Source: 13-2-20CM-66-19 sp963760225
GTDB taxonomy: Bacteria > Pseudomonadota > Gammaproteobacteria > Steroidobacterales > Steroidobacteraceae
Assembly: GCA_963760225.1 (NCBI GenBank)
Contig: CAVXCD010000003.1
Coordinates: 1,054,001 to 1,118,000, forward strand
DNA: 64,000 bases
Direction of reading: 5' to 3'
This document shows, piece after piece, positions 35,482 to 46,073 of the stretch. Under the pieces are notes generated by a model, which worked only from the letters and a program-made list of their open reading frames with translations, was not told the origin of the DNA and searched no databases. How positions within the stretch are numbered: position 1 is the stretch's first letter; the number at the start of each line of letters is the position of its first letter. A program made the translations under genes and the position numbers.

Positions 35482-36609
35482 ATGCGCATCGTCCTGATAA
35501 TCCCGACCTTCAACGAACGCGGGAACATCAGCAGGCTCATCGACCAGCTACAGGCGGTTTTCCAGTCGCTGAAGCACGAGATGCTGATACTCGTGGTCGA
35601 CGACAATTCGCCGGACGGGACCGGCGATATTGTGCGCGAGTATCAGCAGCGTTCGCCCAACGTGCAGCTTCTTCAGGGCACGAAGCGCGGGCTCGGCGCG
35701 GCCTACATCAGAGGCATGCAGCACGCGATCGAGAGTCTGCACGCCGACGCCGTATTCGAGATGGATGCCGACCTTTCACACGAACCTACCGATGTGCCAC
35801 GGCTGATAGCCGCGCTGGAACAGGGCGCTGATTTCGTGATCGGCAGCAGATACGTGCCCGGAGGGAGCATACCCGCGGAATGGGGACTGCACCGGCGCCT
35901 CAACTCACGCTTCGGCAACATCGTAGCGCGCTACGTGGCAGGCCTATACCGGGTTCACGACTGCACGGCGGGGTTTCGAGCGATCAAGGCCGATGTGCTC
36001 CGGCACATGGAAATGCAAAAGTTCCGAGTCCAGGGCTACGCCTTCCAGATTGCCCTGTTGCATGCCGCAATGGCCGGCGGCGCCAAGGTCGTCGAACTGC
36101 CGGTCAGGTTTGTGGACCGAACCGTCGGCGAATCGAAGCTGGGCGTCAAAGACATCATCGAGTTCTTTCGCAGCGCCGCCTGGATCCGCTTTCAGAGTTC
36201 CAAGGTCTTCATCAAGTTCTGCATCATTGGCGCTTCCGGTGTGTTGCTCAATCTCGGCATCTTTACTGCCTTGTTGGCGGCGGGCGTCAACAAGTTCCTT
36301 GCCTCGCCCATTGCGATTCAAGCTTCAATAATCACGAATTTCCTCGGCAACAACTATTGGACGTTCCGTCGGCGTAACCTGGCAGGGCCGGTGCACGCCA
36401 GAGGGCTGCGGTTCAACGTGGTGTCGTTTCTCTCGCTGGCAATCAGTTACCTGACCTTCGTCGTTCTGTCACGCGCGTTTCCCGCAGCCACTCCCCAGCT
36501 CAACCAGTTCATCGGTATCATCCCAGCGACGCTGGTGAACTATTTCCTTAATTCTTATTGGACCTTTCGCGATAGCCCGCGCGATCCGGCGCCCCCGAGC
36601 CGGGCGTAG
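35482..36609 (+). CDS. GT2 glycosyltransferase fused to GtrA-like membrane domain
   Basis: 375 residues from ATG 35482 (TTG 35464 would add 6). Residues 1-230 are a dolichol-phosphate-mannose-synthase-like GT2: IVLIIPTFNERGNISRLI, VVDDNSPDGTGDIV and FEMDADLSHEPTDVP (the DXD-type metal site). Residues about 245-375 hold four spans of a GtrA domain (FCIIGASGVLLNLGIF ... NYWTFRRRN). It probably charges polyprenyl phosphate with a sugar and flips it for a GT-C enzyme; two GT-C genes lie close by. Its 3' end overlaps the convergent GT4 gene by 55 bp. Confidence 0.9.
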   Translation: MRIVLIIPTFNERGNISRLIDQLQAVFQSLKHEMLILVVDDNSPDGTGDIVREYQQRSPNVQLLQGTKRGLGAAYIRGMQHAIESLHADAVFEMDADLSHEPTDVPRLIAALEQGADFVIGSRYVPGGSIPAEWGLHRRLNSRFGNIVARYVAGLYRVHDCTAGFRAIKADVLRHMEMQKFRVQGYAFQIALLHAAMAGGAKVVELPVRFVDRTVGESKLGVKDIIEFFRSAAWIRFQSSKVFIKFCIIGASGVLLNLGIFTALLAAGVNKFLASPIAIQASIITNFLGNNYWTFRRRNLAGPVHARGLRFNVVSFLSLAISYLTFVVLSRAFPAATPQLNQFIGIIPATLVNYFLNSYWTFRDSPRDPAPPSRA

Positions 36610-37754
36610 AGAGCGTCGAATTCTTCGGCCATGCGCGCCAGAGAATAATGGGTCACGACTCGCAGGCGCGCAGCGAGCGCCAGGCGATGCAGCAACGGCG
36701 GGTCACTCGCAAGGCGCTCGAGCGCGTTGGCCAGCGCCGGCGCGTCGCGGGCCGGCACCAACAGTCCGTTCACTTCGTTTTGCACGACGTCCGGTATCGC
36801 GCCGACCGGTGAGACCACGGGCACGACGCTGTCCGCCATGGCTTCCAGCAGCGCGTACGGGAGACCCTCACGGTGATAGGTGGGAAATGCAAGAACATCG
36901 GCTTGCTGCCAGAGCTGCTTCTTGGCCGATCCGAATACCGCTCCCACCAGCGCGGTTCGATCACCGAGGCGATTGGCCTCGATCGCCTGGGTAATTTCAC
37001 CCTCGGCCGGCCCAGAGCCGGCGATCCTCAGGTAGATGTCGATGCCGCGATCACGCAGGATCCTCACTGCCTCGACCGTCTCGAGGACTCCCTTGGCGGC
37101 GGCGAGCCGCCCGACGTAGACGATCCTGAGGGGCCGATGTTCTTCGTTGCGTTCGGCACGCACTTCGGCTTCCCCTGGCGACACAGCGTTTGCGATGTGA
37201 ACCAGCCGGGCGCGCGGCGCAAACTCGGCATAGGCCGCCATTTCGCTCCGCGCTAGCAGGACGACCGCATCGGGCCAGGACAGAACGCGACGCAGCAGCG
37301 CCGTGAGCGTACGACGGCCGGCGAAAAAATCCGCGGGTAACGCACCGCCGTGGACCTGATAGATGACTTTGCACCCCATTACCTTCGCCAGGGCGAGATA
37401 GACGATGTCACGCCAGTAGCTCTTCGGCTCGAATGAGGTGTTGATGTGCACGATCTGCGGCCGGGTGCGAACGAGGCAGACAGCGAACGCGAACGGACTG
37501 GTGATCAGGCGACGCAGGGTTGCTGCGCGGCTGTGCCCCCGGCCTTCGCTGCCCACTTGAAACTGGATGAGGCGAAAGCGACTCGAGAGGGTCGACTCGA
37601 AGAGCTGATTGAGATGCGTGGAAACACCGCTCACCGCATCGCGTGCCGGACCGAGCAGCAGCACAAGCGGGCCGCCGGCGCTGCGCGCCTCGCCATCGGC
37701 GCGTGCTGCTGCACGGACCTGTGGCTCGAGATCCGGGGTGGATTGATCGGTCAT
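36555..37754 (-). CDS. Glycosyltransferase family 4
   Basis: 399 residues. N-terminal domain with LLLGPARDAVSGVSTHLNQLF (acceptor loop) and INTSFEPKSYWRDIVYLAL; C-terminal domain with RIVYVGRLAAAKGVLETVEA, AGSGPAEGEI, and the donor motif FPTYHREGLPYALLEAMADSVVPV (EX7E). Cytosolic addition of a sugar to the repeat unit. Starts at ATG 37754; upstream of it lies a relic of a different GT4 gene. Long 55-bp 3' overlap with the convergent gene shows how tightly this locus is packed. Confidence 0.9.
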   Translation of the reverse strand: MTDQSTPDLEPQVRAAARADGEARSAGGPLVLLLGPARDAVSGVSTHLNQLFESTLSSRFRLIQFQVGSEGRGHSRAATLRRLITSPFAFAVCLVRTRPQIVHINTSFEPKSYWRDIVYLALAKVMGCKVIYQVHGGALPADFFAGRRTLTALLRRVLSWPDAVVLLARSEMAAYAEFAPRARLVHIANAVSPGEAEVRAERNEEHRPLRIVYVGRLAAAKGVLETVEAVRILRDRGIDIYLRIAGSGPAEGEITQAIEANRLGDRTALVGAVFGSAKKQLWQQADVLAFPTYHREGLPYALLEAMADSVVPVVSPVGAIPDVVQNEVNGLLVPARDAPALANALERLASDPPLLHRLALAARLRVVTHYSLARMAEEFDALYARLGGAGSRGLSRKVQ

Positions 37755-37796
37755 GCGGTCAGGATTGGCTGTCGAGGGATTTCGCGTGCACGGGAG

Positions 37797-37935
37797 GGCG
37801 CGCGTACGACGAGGCTTCCCCGGCCGAGAAACGCCCCTTCGGTGAGGTCGAACCGGACGATCGGCTTGCCGAGCGCTGTATACTTAAAAATCTTGTTCAT
37901 GGTGTACTTGTCGTTCATGTCGTTGGCGCGATCGG
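37797..37935 (-). pseudogene. Relic fragment of a GT4 gene (copy of part of 41124-42362)
   Basis: The minus strand encodes SDRANDMNDKYTMNKIF, then KYTALGKPIVRFDLTEG, which lines up with PDRANEMNDKSTMNKIL and EYMALGKPIVQFDLTEG of the intact GT4 gene downstream. About four of five bases match over 138 bp, and after DLTEG the relic shifts frame by one base. No start, no rest of the gene. It is therefore a dead fragment, in the same orientation as the intact gene. Confidence 0.85.
37797..37935 (-). repeat. Imperfect direct repeat, left copy (partner 41330-41467)
   Basis: About 138 bp shared with 41330-41467, same orientation, with most positions matching and one base of length difference. The 3.4 kb between them hold two GT-C genes of lower GC content than their surroundings. 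This layout is what recombination-driven gain of a cassette would leave. Confidence 0.8.
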
Positions 37936-37975
37936 ATTATATAGATCACACACTGATGAGGCAGGACACTAAGTA

Positions 37976-39742
37976 ATGCAAATGACCGCTCGGTCTACCT
38001 ATCCAATGAAGGACGATGATCGTGTTGGCATCGGGCTTTGGTGGTTGGTTGGGCTTTTCCTCCTTGCTCTGGCAATCCGATGCATCGGCGTGTTGTGGGG
38101 AGGGATTGATTCGGATGAGGACATTGCGGATCCGGCGAAAGTGCTCATGGGGCGTCTCATCCCCACCTATCACTATTATCCGCCACTGCTGAACTATCTT
38201 ACCGCCGCCGGGTACGTGCTCCTCTACGGGATCGGGATACCCCTGCGACTGTGGCGGAGCACCGCGGAATTTCGTGCAGCCTTTTTTGACAACCCAAGTC
38301 CTTTCCTGCTGGTTTTGCGCCTGGTTGTTTCGGTCACCGGGGCTGTCGCAGCACCGCTTTCAGCAACTATCGCCGCACGCCTGGGCTTGTCACGGAGGAG
38401 TTGCCTGCTCGTCGGCGTAGCAAGCGCGTTGCTGCCCATCAGCGTTTGGCGATCGCATATCGGTAAGCAGGATCTGGGCGTCGCCGCAAGCGCACTGCTG
38501 GCAGTCTGGGCCATGGTGCGGTACCCGCAGGAATCGCGGCGAGTCGCCGTCGTCTGGTTCGGCGTCGCAGTGGCGTTGGCTGTGAGCTTCAAGCAGTCGG
38601 CGGTTTTCGTTGTGGCTCCATTAGGCGTTGCGCTGTTGCTGCTTGCTCGACGAACGGGTCACTCGTGGCCTCGCGTAGTACAAGACAGCTTAATCGCTAT
38701 AGCAGTCGCCATCGTTGTATGGGTGCCTTTAAACGCAGGGGTGTGGCTGGATTGGTCCAATTTTCTGGACTACCAGAAGGTTCTGGCGACGATGCACATG
38801 AAGGGAAGCGGATTCCGCGAAACCTTCGAAGCTGTATGGCCGCGGCTCACCGATCGGTTCAGTGGACCTACGTTACCCCTCTTCGTGGGCTTCCTGGTTT
38901 TGCCACTATTCTGGCGGCAACTCGATATCTTTTTGATCTGGGCGAGCATCGTAGTGAGCGTCATAGTGACTGCCGCCGTGTCCGGTACGCGGGCGGATGT
39001 ACAGTTGTATGTGCCGCAGTGTGTGCTCATCGCCACGATTGGCATCATGACCTGGATCTGCATGGCAGGGCGTAAGGACTGGATCCGCTGGCCGGGGAGG
39101 GTTGGGTTGGTTTCAGCATTCGTTGTCCTGGTCGCCGGCTCGTTGGAAGTAGATCGACAAGCGCTCGCCACGCCGATCCACACCCGGGTCGCCGCAGCCT
39201 TGCTCAAGGTTGATGGGATTGGCGGGCGTCGGATATTGGCCAGCGATGTTCCACTGACCGGGCTGCCGGTCGCCGGTAAAGCCGACCGCGATGTGAGCGA
39301 GCGCGACGAGCGGCTGGCACAGAAGTATGGCGTAGCGTTGCCTCCCCGCTATCGATCATATCCGCCCGAAGAGGGTCGTTACTATATCCGATCTGTGCCG
39401 TGGGTCATCAGTGGACTCGAGAATCACGACGAGAAGGACGTAAAGCTAGTCAAACCGTTCGCTTGGCCATTACAGCCTGAAGAATGGAGCTTGAATTATT
39501 GGTTGAACAAGGGATTTACGGTCTTCGTCATCAGGAACGAGGAGGTGTGGCTGAGTCCACCTGATCGACCTTGCCCATCTGGCTCGCCGTCTCTCGCCGA
39601 CTGTTATATCAGAAGAGTTGATGCTTACCGCCGACTACATGAAGAAATCCACAGTCGCTGCACATTGGTGACTGCAATTCCGGCCGATCGGCCACTGTTT
39701 GAGGAGGCAGACACCAAGATCTACCTGTGCGCCCCGCGCTAA
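37976..39742 (+). CDS. Polytopic GT-C glycosyltransferase (PMT/ArnT-like)
   Basis: 588 residues with about ten spans in the first 400. After span 1 comes GIDSDEDIADPAKVL, the acidic periplasmic loop typical of GT-C enzymes that use polyprenyl-phosphate sugars. The C-terminal ~190 residues are soluble and periplasmic. Nearby start codons at 37976 and 37982 are both possible. The base composition is visibly less GC-rich than the flanking genes, suggesting acquisition. A likely donor source is the GT2-GtrA protein encoded at 35482-36609. Acceptor unknown. Confidence 0.8.
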   Translation: MQMTARSTYPMKDDDRVGIGLWWLVGLFLLALAIRCIGVLWGGIDSDEDIADPAKVLMGRLIPTYHYYPPLLNYLTAAGYVLLYGIGIPLRLWRSTAEFRAAFFDNPSPFLLVLRLVVSVTGAVAAPLSATIAARLGLSRRSCLLVGVASALLPISVWRSHIGKQDLGVAASALLAVWAMVRYPQESRRVAVVWFGVAVALAVSFKQSAVFVVAPLGVALLLLARRTGHSWPRVVQDSLIAIAVAIVVWVPLNAGVWLDWSNFLDYQKVLATMHMKGSGFRETFEAVWPRLTDRFSGPTLPLFVGFLVLPLFWRQLDIFLIWASIVVSVIVTAAVSGTRADVQLYVPQCVLIATIGIMTWICMAGRKDWIRWPGRVGLVSAFVVLVAGSLEVDRQALATPIHTRVAAALLKVDGIGGRRILASDVPLTGLPVAGKADRDVSERDERLAQKYGVALPPRYRSYPPEEGRYYIRSVPWVISGLENHDEKDVKLVKPFAWPLQPEEWSLNYWLNKGFTVFVIRNEEVWLSPPDRPCPSGSPSLADCYIRRVDAYRRLHEEIHSRCTLVTAIPADRPLFEEADTKIYLCAPR

Positions 39743-39747
39743 GACCA

Positions 39748-41127
39748 TCAGCACGCCTCAGTCTGCGAGCGCTGTCGTGCAGCCCGAGCGCGCCACGCAG
39801 ATCGGGCCCGCCGAATCCCATGAGTGGCAAGGATTGCCAGCGCAAACTCCGCGGGCGCACGGTGGCGGGATTGGTTGGCATCTGCAAGCTGCGAAAAAAT
39901 AAGAACGTAAATCGGCAACGCCAGGACCAGAAACTCGGCAAGTTTGGACGCTTCGGGCACTGTGTGGTGTCTGATGAGTCCGAGCAACCGCACGGCACCG
40001 ACAACTGCCAGCAAGATCAACGCGACCTGCACAGCTGCAGCCAGCACGGAAATGAGGAAGGTGACACCCAGCACTCGCCACCCGTAACGTATTGCCGCAA
40101 GCGCTCCGTACTTATCCCAATATTGCCGCCAGCCATTACCGTTCCTGGTCTGCAGCGGCTTCGCTTGTTGCTCGTCAGTTAGGTAGTCCACGGTGATTCG
40201 CTCGACGCCGGACTTGAACAAAAGGACTTCCGCATCACGCACCGTGTAAATCAGGAAGGGCAGCGGGTAGTGAGCAACAAACGAAAGGTACTTCTGGGTC
40301 GTAAACGCATGCTGCCCTCCGGCAAGGTACCGGGTAGTTATCGCGCGGGTCTCATCTGGCGGCATCGTCGTCGCAATGGCCTCCACACGATCGTGCAGGT
40401 TCAATGCCAGAGAATGGTCGGACTCACCCATTCCCGGGGTCCCTGTCTCATGCCAAACAAACACCATCCACAGGAGTATGGGCATATAGGCTGCTGCTGC
40501 GAAGACTGGTGGAGCCGCTCGGGCCGCGTACCGGCGCAATCCGAGGGTCACCACTACCGGCCACAAGAGGATGACGGGCCGGATGAGAGCCGCGATTCCC
40601 AGCAGCAGCCCGCTGCAACTCAACGCCACGGGGCCGCTGCGGCGAACAGCCGCGCTTGTAACCCAAGTTGAAATAGCGACCAGCGGCACAAACAGCCCCT
40701 CCGAGCTGAGCTGATGCGGAAGTACCAGAGAATGTGGCGAAGCCAAATAGAGCGCGGTGGCCACGCAACTTGCGCGAGCGGACAATTCGCATAGGCGGGC
40801 CAGCCGGAATACACAAATGCCGGATAGCAGCATGAGGCATATCTGGCCGATCACCAGGGTCGTTTTGCCGCCGACCAGATAGAGCATCGCCTGTGGCGCG
40901 TAGTCGCCGATGTTTCCGTGGGTGCCGAGATAGGCAACGATGGCAGGCCAGTCGCTGAGTTGCCGTAGCCCCTCGATCGCAGCCATCCGACTAACTGCGC
41001 GATCCCCTCTCATAAAAGCGGACGGATAGCGGGCGTCGAGTGCCAGCAATATGCCGTGCACCGCCCCGAAGCAGACTAGCAACCAGTACAGCCACCGGTT
41101 GCCCGGCTCGTCATCTCTATCGCTCAT
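39748..41127 (-). CDS. Polytopic membrane protein, GT-C glycosyltransferase-like
   Basis: 459 residues with about ten spans. The first loop (LDARYPSAFMRGDRAVSRM) has Asp residues where GT-C enzymes keep their catalytic acid, and the next block LYLASPHSLVLPHQLSSEGLFVPLVA resembles ArnT-like proteins. Sequence similarity to named families is weak, so the activity is inferred. It overlaps the GT4 gene by ATGA (41124-41127), so it is transcribed with it. It converges on the previous GT-C gene with a 5-bp gap. Confidence 0.65.
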   Translation of the reverse strand: MSDRDDEPGNRWLYWLLVCFGAVHGILLALDARYPSAFMRGDRAVSRMAAIEGLRQLSDWPAIVAYLGTHGNIGDYAPQAMLYLVGGKTTLVIGQICLMLLSGICVFRLARLCELSARASCVATALYLASPHSLVLPHQLSSEGLFVPLVAISTWVTSAAVRRSGPVALSCSGLLLGIAALIRPVILLWPVVVTLGLRRYAARAAPPVFAAAAYMPILLWMVFVWHETGTPGMGESDHSLALNLHDRVEAIATTMPPDETRAITTRYLAGGQHAFTTQKYLSFVAHYPLPFLIYTVRDAEVLLFKSGVERITVDYLTDEQQAKPLQTRNGNGWRQYWDKYGALAAIRYGWRVLGVTFLISVLAAAVQVALILLAVVGAVRLLGLIRHHTVPEASKLAEFLVLALPIYVLIFSQLADANQSRHRAPAEFALAILATHGIRRARSAWRARAARQRSQTEAC

Positions 41128-42342
41128 GCGGAAGGCTTTTCGAGGGACTTCGCACGGGCCCGGCCGCTCTTCATCGCCAGGTCATAAGCCTCCAACAGCC
41201 GTGGAACCTGGTGATGCCAGGCCAGGCCGCCCTCGACCCGCTGGCGCCCGATCGCGCCGAGCGTCGCGCGTCGTTCAGGATCATCGAGCAGCTCGCACAG
41301 CTTCACGGCAAAATCGGCGACGTCGTTCGGGCGCGCGTACAACGAGGCTTCCCCCGCCGAGAAGCGCCCCTCCGTCAGGTCGAACTGCACGATCGGCTTG
41401 CCGAGCGCCATGTACTCGAGAATCTTGTTCATGGTGGATTTGTCATTCATTTCATTAGCGCGATCGGGGTTCACGCACACGTCGGCCGTGCTCATGATCT
41501 CCCACAATGCGGCGTCGGGAATACGGCCGGTGAACTCAACACAGTCCTCGACTGCCAGCTCACGAGCCAGCTGCCGCACGGCCGCAAGCTCCGTGCCGTC
41601 GCCGACGATGACAAAGTGCACGTCGTTGCGCTGCAGCCTCTGGCGCATGTACGCCACGGCCTGGAGGAGCAGATCCAGTCCCTCCTGCTTGCCGATGACT
41701 CCCACGTAGCCGACCAGATGCGCCTTGCCGCGACGCAGCTCGGCGCGCGGCGGCAGCGCGCGCACCCGCGTGAGGTCAGCGCCGCTGCGCACCACGAACA
41801 CCCGTGCGGGGTCCATATGCCCGCGCTCGATGGCGATGCGCCGATAGGACTCGTTTGTCGCGATGCTCACGTCGGCGGTTGCAAAGGTCCAGCGCTCCAG
41901 GCGGCACAACAGCCGGTACCAGACGTCGCGGCGGCCAAACTTCGCCTCGTAGAGCTCGGGATTGATGTCGTGATGATCGAAGATGAAGCGCTTGCCGAAC
42001 AGCTTAAAAAAGCGGCCGATCAGGAAAATCGTGTCCGGCGGATTACAGGCATGGATGACGTCAAAGCCGCGCGTGAGCGCGACGCGGATCGCCAGTGCGA
42101 ACTCCATGAGCAGCGACCAGGCGTACTCGAGGCCGTAACCCAGCGCTGAATTGGCCTCGACAGGCAACGGGTGGCGGTAGATGTGCACGCCTTCGAGGAC
42201 TTCGTAGCCTTTGTCAAATCCGCGCCCTTTGGGGCAGATGATGCTGACGGTGTGGCCGTGCGCCCGCAGCGCCAGCGCCTCCTGCCAGACGCGTCGGTCG
42301 AATGGACACGGAAGGTTCTCGACGATGATGAGAACGCGCCAC

Positions 42343-42362
<20 letters not shown>
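41124..42362 (-). CDS. Glycosyltransferase family 4 (WbuB/WcaL-like)
   Basis: 412 residues. N-terminal domain: VLIIVENLPCPFDRRVWQEALALRAHGH, ICPKGRGFDKGYEVL, and VIHACNPPDTIFLIG; these are diagnostic of the GT4 branch with WbuB. C-terminal domain: VGYVGVIGKQEGLDLLLQAV, FVIVGDGTELAAV and the donor loop NDKSTMNKILEYMALGKP. Probably transfers a sugar to the lipid-linked intermediate. The 5' end overlaps the algD 3' end by 20 bp, so algD, this gene and the GT-C gene downstream form one minus-strand operon. Part of this gene is copied as a relic at 37797-37935. Confidence 0.92.
41330..41467 (-). repeat. Imperfect direct repeat, right copy (inside the GT4 gene)
   Basis: Corresponds to the donor-site region of the intact GT4 gene. 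See the left copy at 37797-37935, which has the same orientation but is broken. Confidence 0.8.
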
Positions 42363-43674
<1,312 letters not shown>

Positions 43675-43774
43675 CGGTTTAACGGCCTGTCGTGCTGAGG
43701 TTTTCTGTGAAGCCGGCGACGCGCCCACCGCAGGCGCGGCTGCCGGCAACGGCGCCATTGTACGGTACCGAAAG

Positions 43775-43804
43775 CTGCCACGTGCTCGGGGCGAGCCCTA
43801 TAAT
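43775..43804 (+). promoter_or_regulatory. Likely promoter of the heparinase-type lyase gene
   Basis: TATAAT at 43799-43804 is a perfect -10 box. CTGCCA at 43775-43780 matches 4 of 6 bases of a -35 box at an 18-bp spacing. It points to the lyase gene that starts at 43935, giving a leader of about 125 bases. Confidence 0.55.
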
Positions 43805-43934
43805 GTGCAGAACGAGTGCATCGTCACGAAGATTCGGAAATTCTGCGCAGACCCCTTCGATGTGACAGAGTCGTCGCCGCGCGCACGAGTGCGGCGCCGC
43901 GCGACACACCTGCCCGTCCGCGGCGAAACGGCTG

Positions 43935-45921
43935 ATGCAGCTTCACTGGGTCCTGAGTCGTCTGCGCGCAATGGGGTGTCGCGAGCTCGGCTTTCGAGGA
44001 GCGCAGTCCGTGCGCGCCCGGTGGCAACGCGCCGGCTTCGGCCGCGCCAAGCCGGTGCCGGCCAATGCGGCACGCGGCAGGCCCTGGATCACCGCCTGGC
44101 CCGAGAACCTCGGCATAGAGGCGTACCGGGAAGCGGCTGACGGCATCCTGAGCGGCAAGTTCCGCCTGTTCGGCAACCGCGAGTGGACACTCGGATTTCC
44201 GCCGTCCTGGAACCGCGACCCGGCGAGCGGCACGAGTGCGCCGCTCGGCTTCGGCATGCTGCTGAACTATCGCGACGCCGCGGTCGTCGGCAACGTCAAG
44301 TACCTCTGGGAGCCGAACCGGCATCTCGAGCTCGTGACCCTCGCTCAGGCCTGGCACCTGACCGGCGAGGCGCGCTTCGCCCAGGCCTGCCGGACATTGG
44401 TGGACTCGTGGATCACCCAGTGTCCGTACATGCTCGGTCCGAACTGGACCAGCAGCCTCGAACTCGCGCTGCGCCTGGTCAACTGGTCGTGCGCCTGGCA
44501 CCTGCTCGGCGGCGACGAGGCAGCCGTGTTCGCTGATCCGGAAGGCGAGGCATTCAAGGCGCGCTGGCTGAGCGCCGTGCGGCAACATTGCCACTTCATC
44601 GCCGGACACCTGTCGCTCTATTCTTCCGCCAACAATCATCTGCTCGGAGAGTTGCTCGGCCTGCTGATCGGCGCGACGACCTGGCCGTGCTGGCCGGAGA
44701 GCAAGCGCTGGCACGAGCGGGCGCAGCAAGGCTTCGAGCAGCAGGCGCTGCTGCAGAATACTGTCGACGGTGTCAACAGGGAGCAGGCGATCTGGTACCA
44801 GCACGAGGTCGCTGACATGATGCTGCTGGCGGGTTTGACCCTCAGAGCGAATGGGGGTGAGTTCAGCAGCGCATTCTGGAGCCGCCTCGAGGCCATGCTC
44901 GAGTTCATCGCCAGCTGCATGGACGTCGGTGGACACGTACCCGCGTTCGGCGATGCCGATGACGCGGTGATCGTGCGCTTCAGCCCGGATCCTGACTTCA
45001 ACGTGTATCACTCGCTGCTCGCAAGCGGCGCGGTGCTCTTCGGGCGAGGCGACTTCAAGCACAAGGCACAGGGCTTCGACGACAAGAGCCGGTGGCTGCT
45101 CGGCGACGGCGCCGCGGCGACATTCGCGGCGCTGGCTGAGGATTCATCAGGCGCGCACGTGCGGCGACGCTTTGACGCGGGTGGCTACTATATTCTGGGC
45201 GGCGAGCTCGAGACTCCACGTGAGGTGCGCCTGGTGGTCGACGCGGCGCCGCTCGGCTACCTCGCAATCGCCGCGCACGGACACGCCGATGCGCTGTCGT
45301 TCACCCTGTCGGTCGCGGGACGTCCGCTGTTGATCGATCCGGGTACCTACTCGTATCACACCGAAAGACGTTGGCGCGATCACTTTCGCGGCACCGCGGC
45401 TCACAACACGCTGTGCGTCGATCATCTGGACCAATCCGTCAGCGGCGGGCCGTTTCTGTGGAACCGGCACGCCACCACTTGCTGCCTGGCGATCGATCTG
45501 GGCACCGACGAACAGCGGATCGTCGCGGAGCACGACGGCTATCGTCGCCTCAACGACCCGGTCGATGCATCGACGCGAAATTCTCTACCAGCACGCCGGG
45601 CGACTGGTAAGGATCACCGATGAGATTCATGGCGCCGCGCCCCATGTCATCGAGATCTTCTGGCACTTTGCGGAAGGATGTCGCCTGACGCTCGATGGCG
45701 AGGTCGCAAGAGTTACTCGCGAGGGTGTGGTGCTCGAGGTGAAATGGCCTGCGCTGCTGCACGCGCGGGTGGTGCAGGGAAGCGTCGATCCCATCCAGGG
45801 CTGGATTTCGCACCGCCTGGACGAAAAGGTGCCGGGAGACACCCTGGTGGTGTCCGGCACCGTGGCGGCACCTTGGCAGGGGGTCAGCACGATCAGAATA
45901 TCGCTGCCAGACCCTTGCTGA
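43935..45921 (+). pseudogene. Heparinase II/III-family polysaccharide lyase, single-base frameshift
   Basis: The frame from ATG 43935 encodes an N-terminal (alpha/alpha) toroid (about 1-350, with SSANNHLLGELLGLLIGA and the YHxE-like WYQHEVADMMLLAG) and the start of the beta-sandwich (AAHGHADALSFTLSVAGRPLLIDPGTYSYH). At 45564 an extra G breaks the frame just after YRRLNDPV; the next frame resumes at once with HRREILYQHAGRLVRI and runs to TGA 45919-45921. Joined, they give about 661 residues, the usual family length. Such enzymes cleave uronate polymers by beta-elimination. No signal peptide. Either a true inactivation or one sequencing error; the first product would lack its last 120 residues. 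Confidence 0.85.
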
Positions 45922-46073
45922 CCTTGAGCGAATGTGACCGCACTCAGTCACTTGCGGCCACGACCGCCGATGCCGTGGCAACCAATGCGCGTAATCCAAT
46001 GAATTCACCGAGGTACACGGGGTACCCCACCCAATCGTGATAAGTTAAAGTCAGGATTGCCCGGGGGATACGT

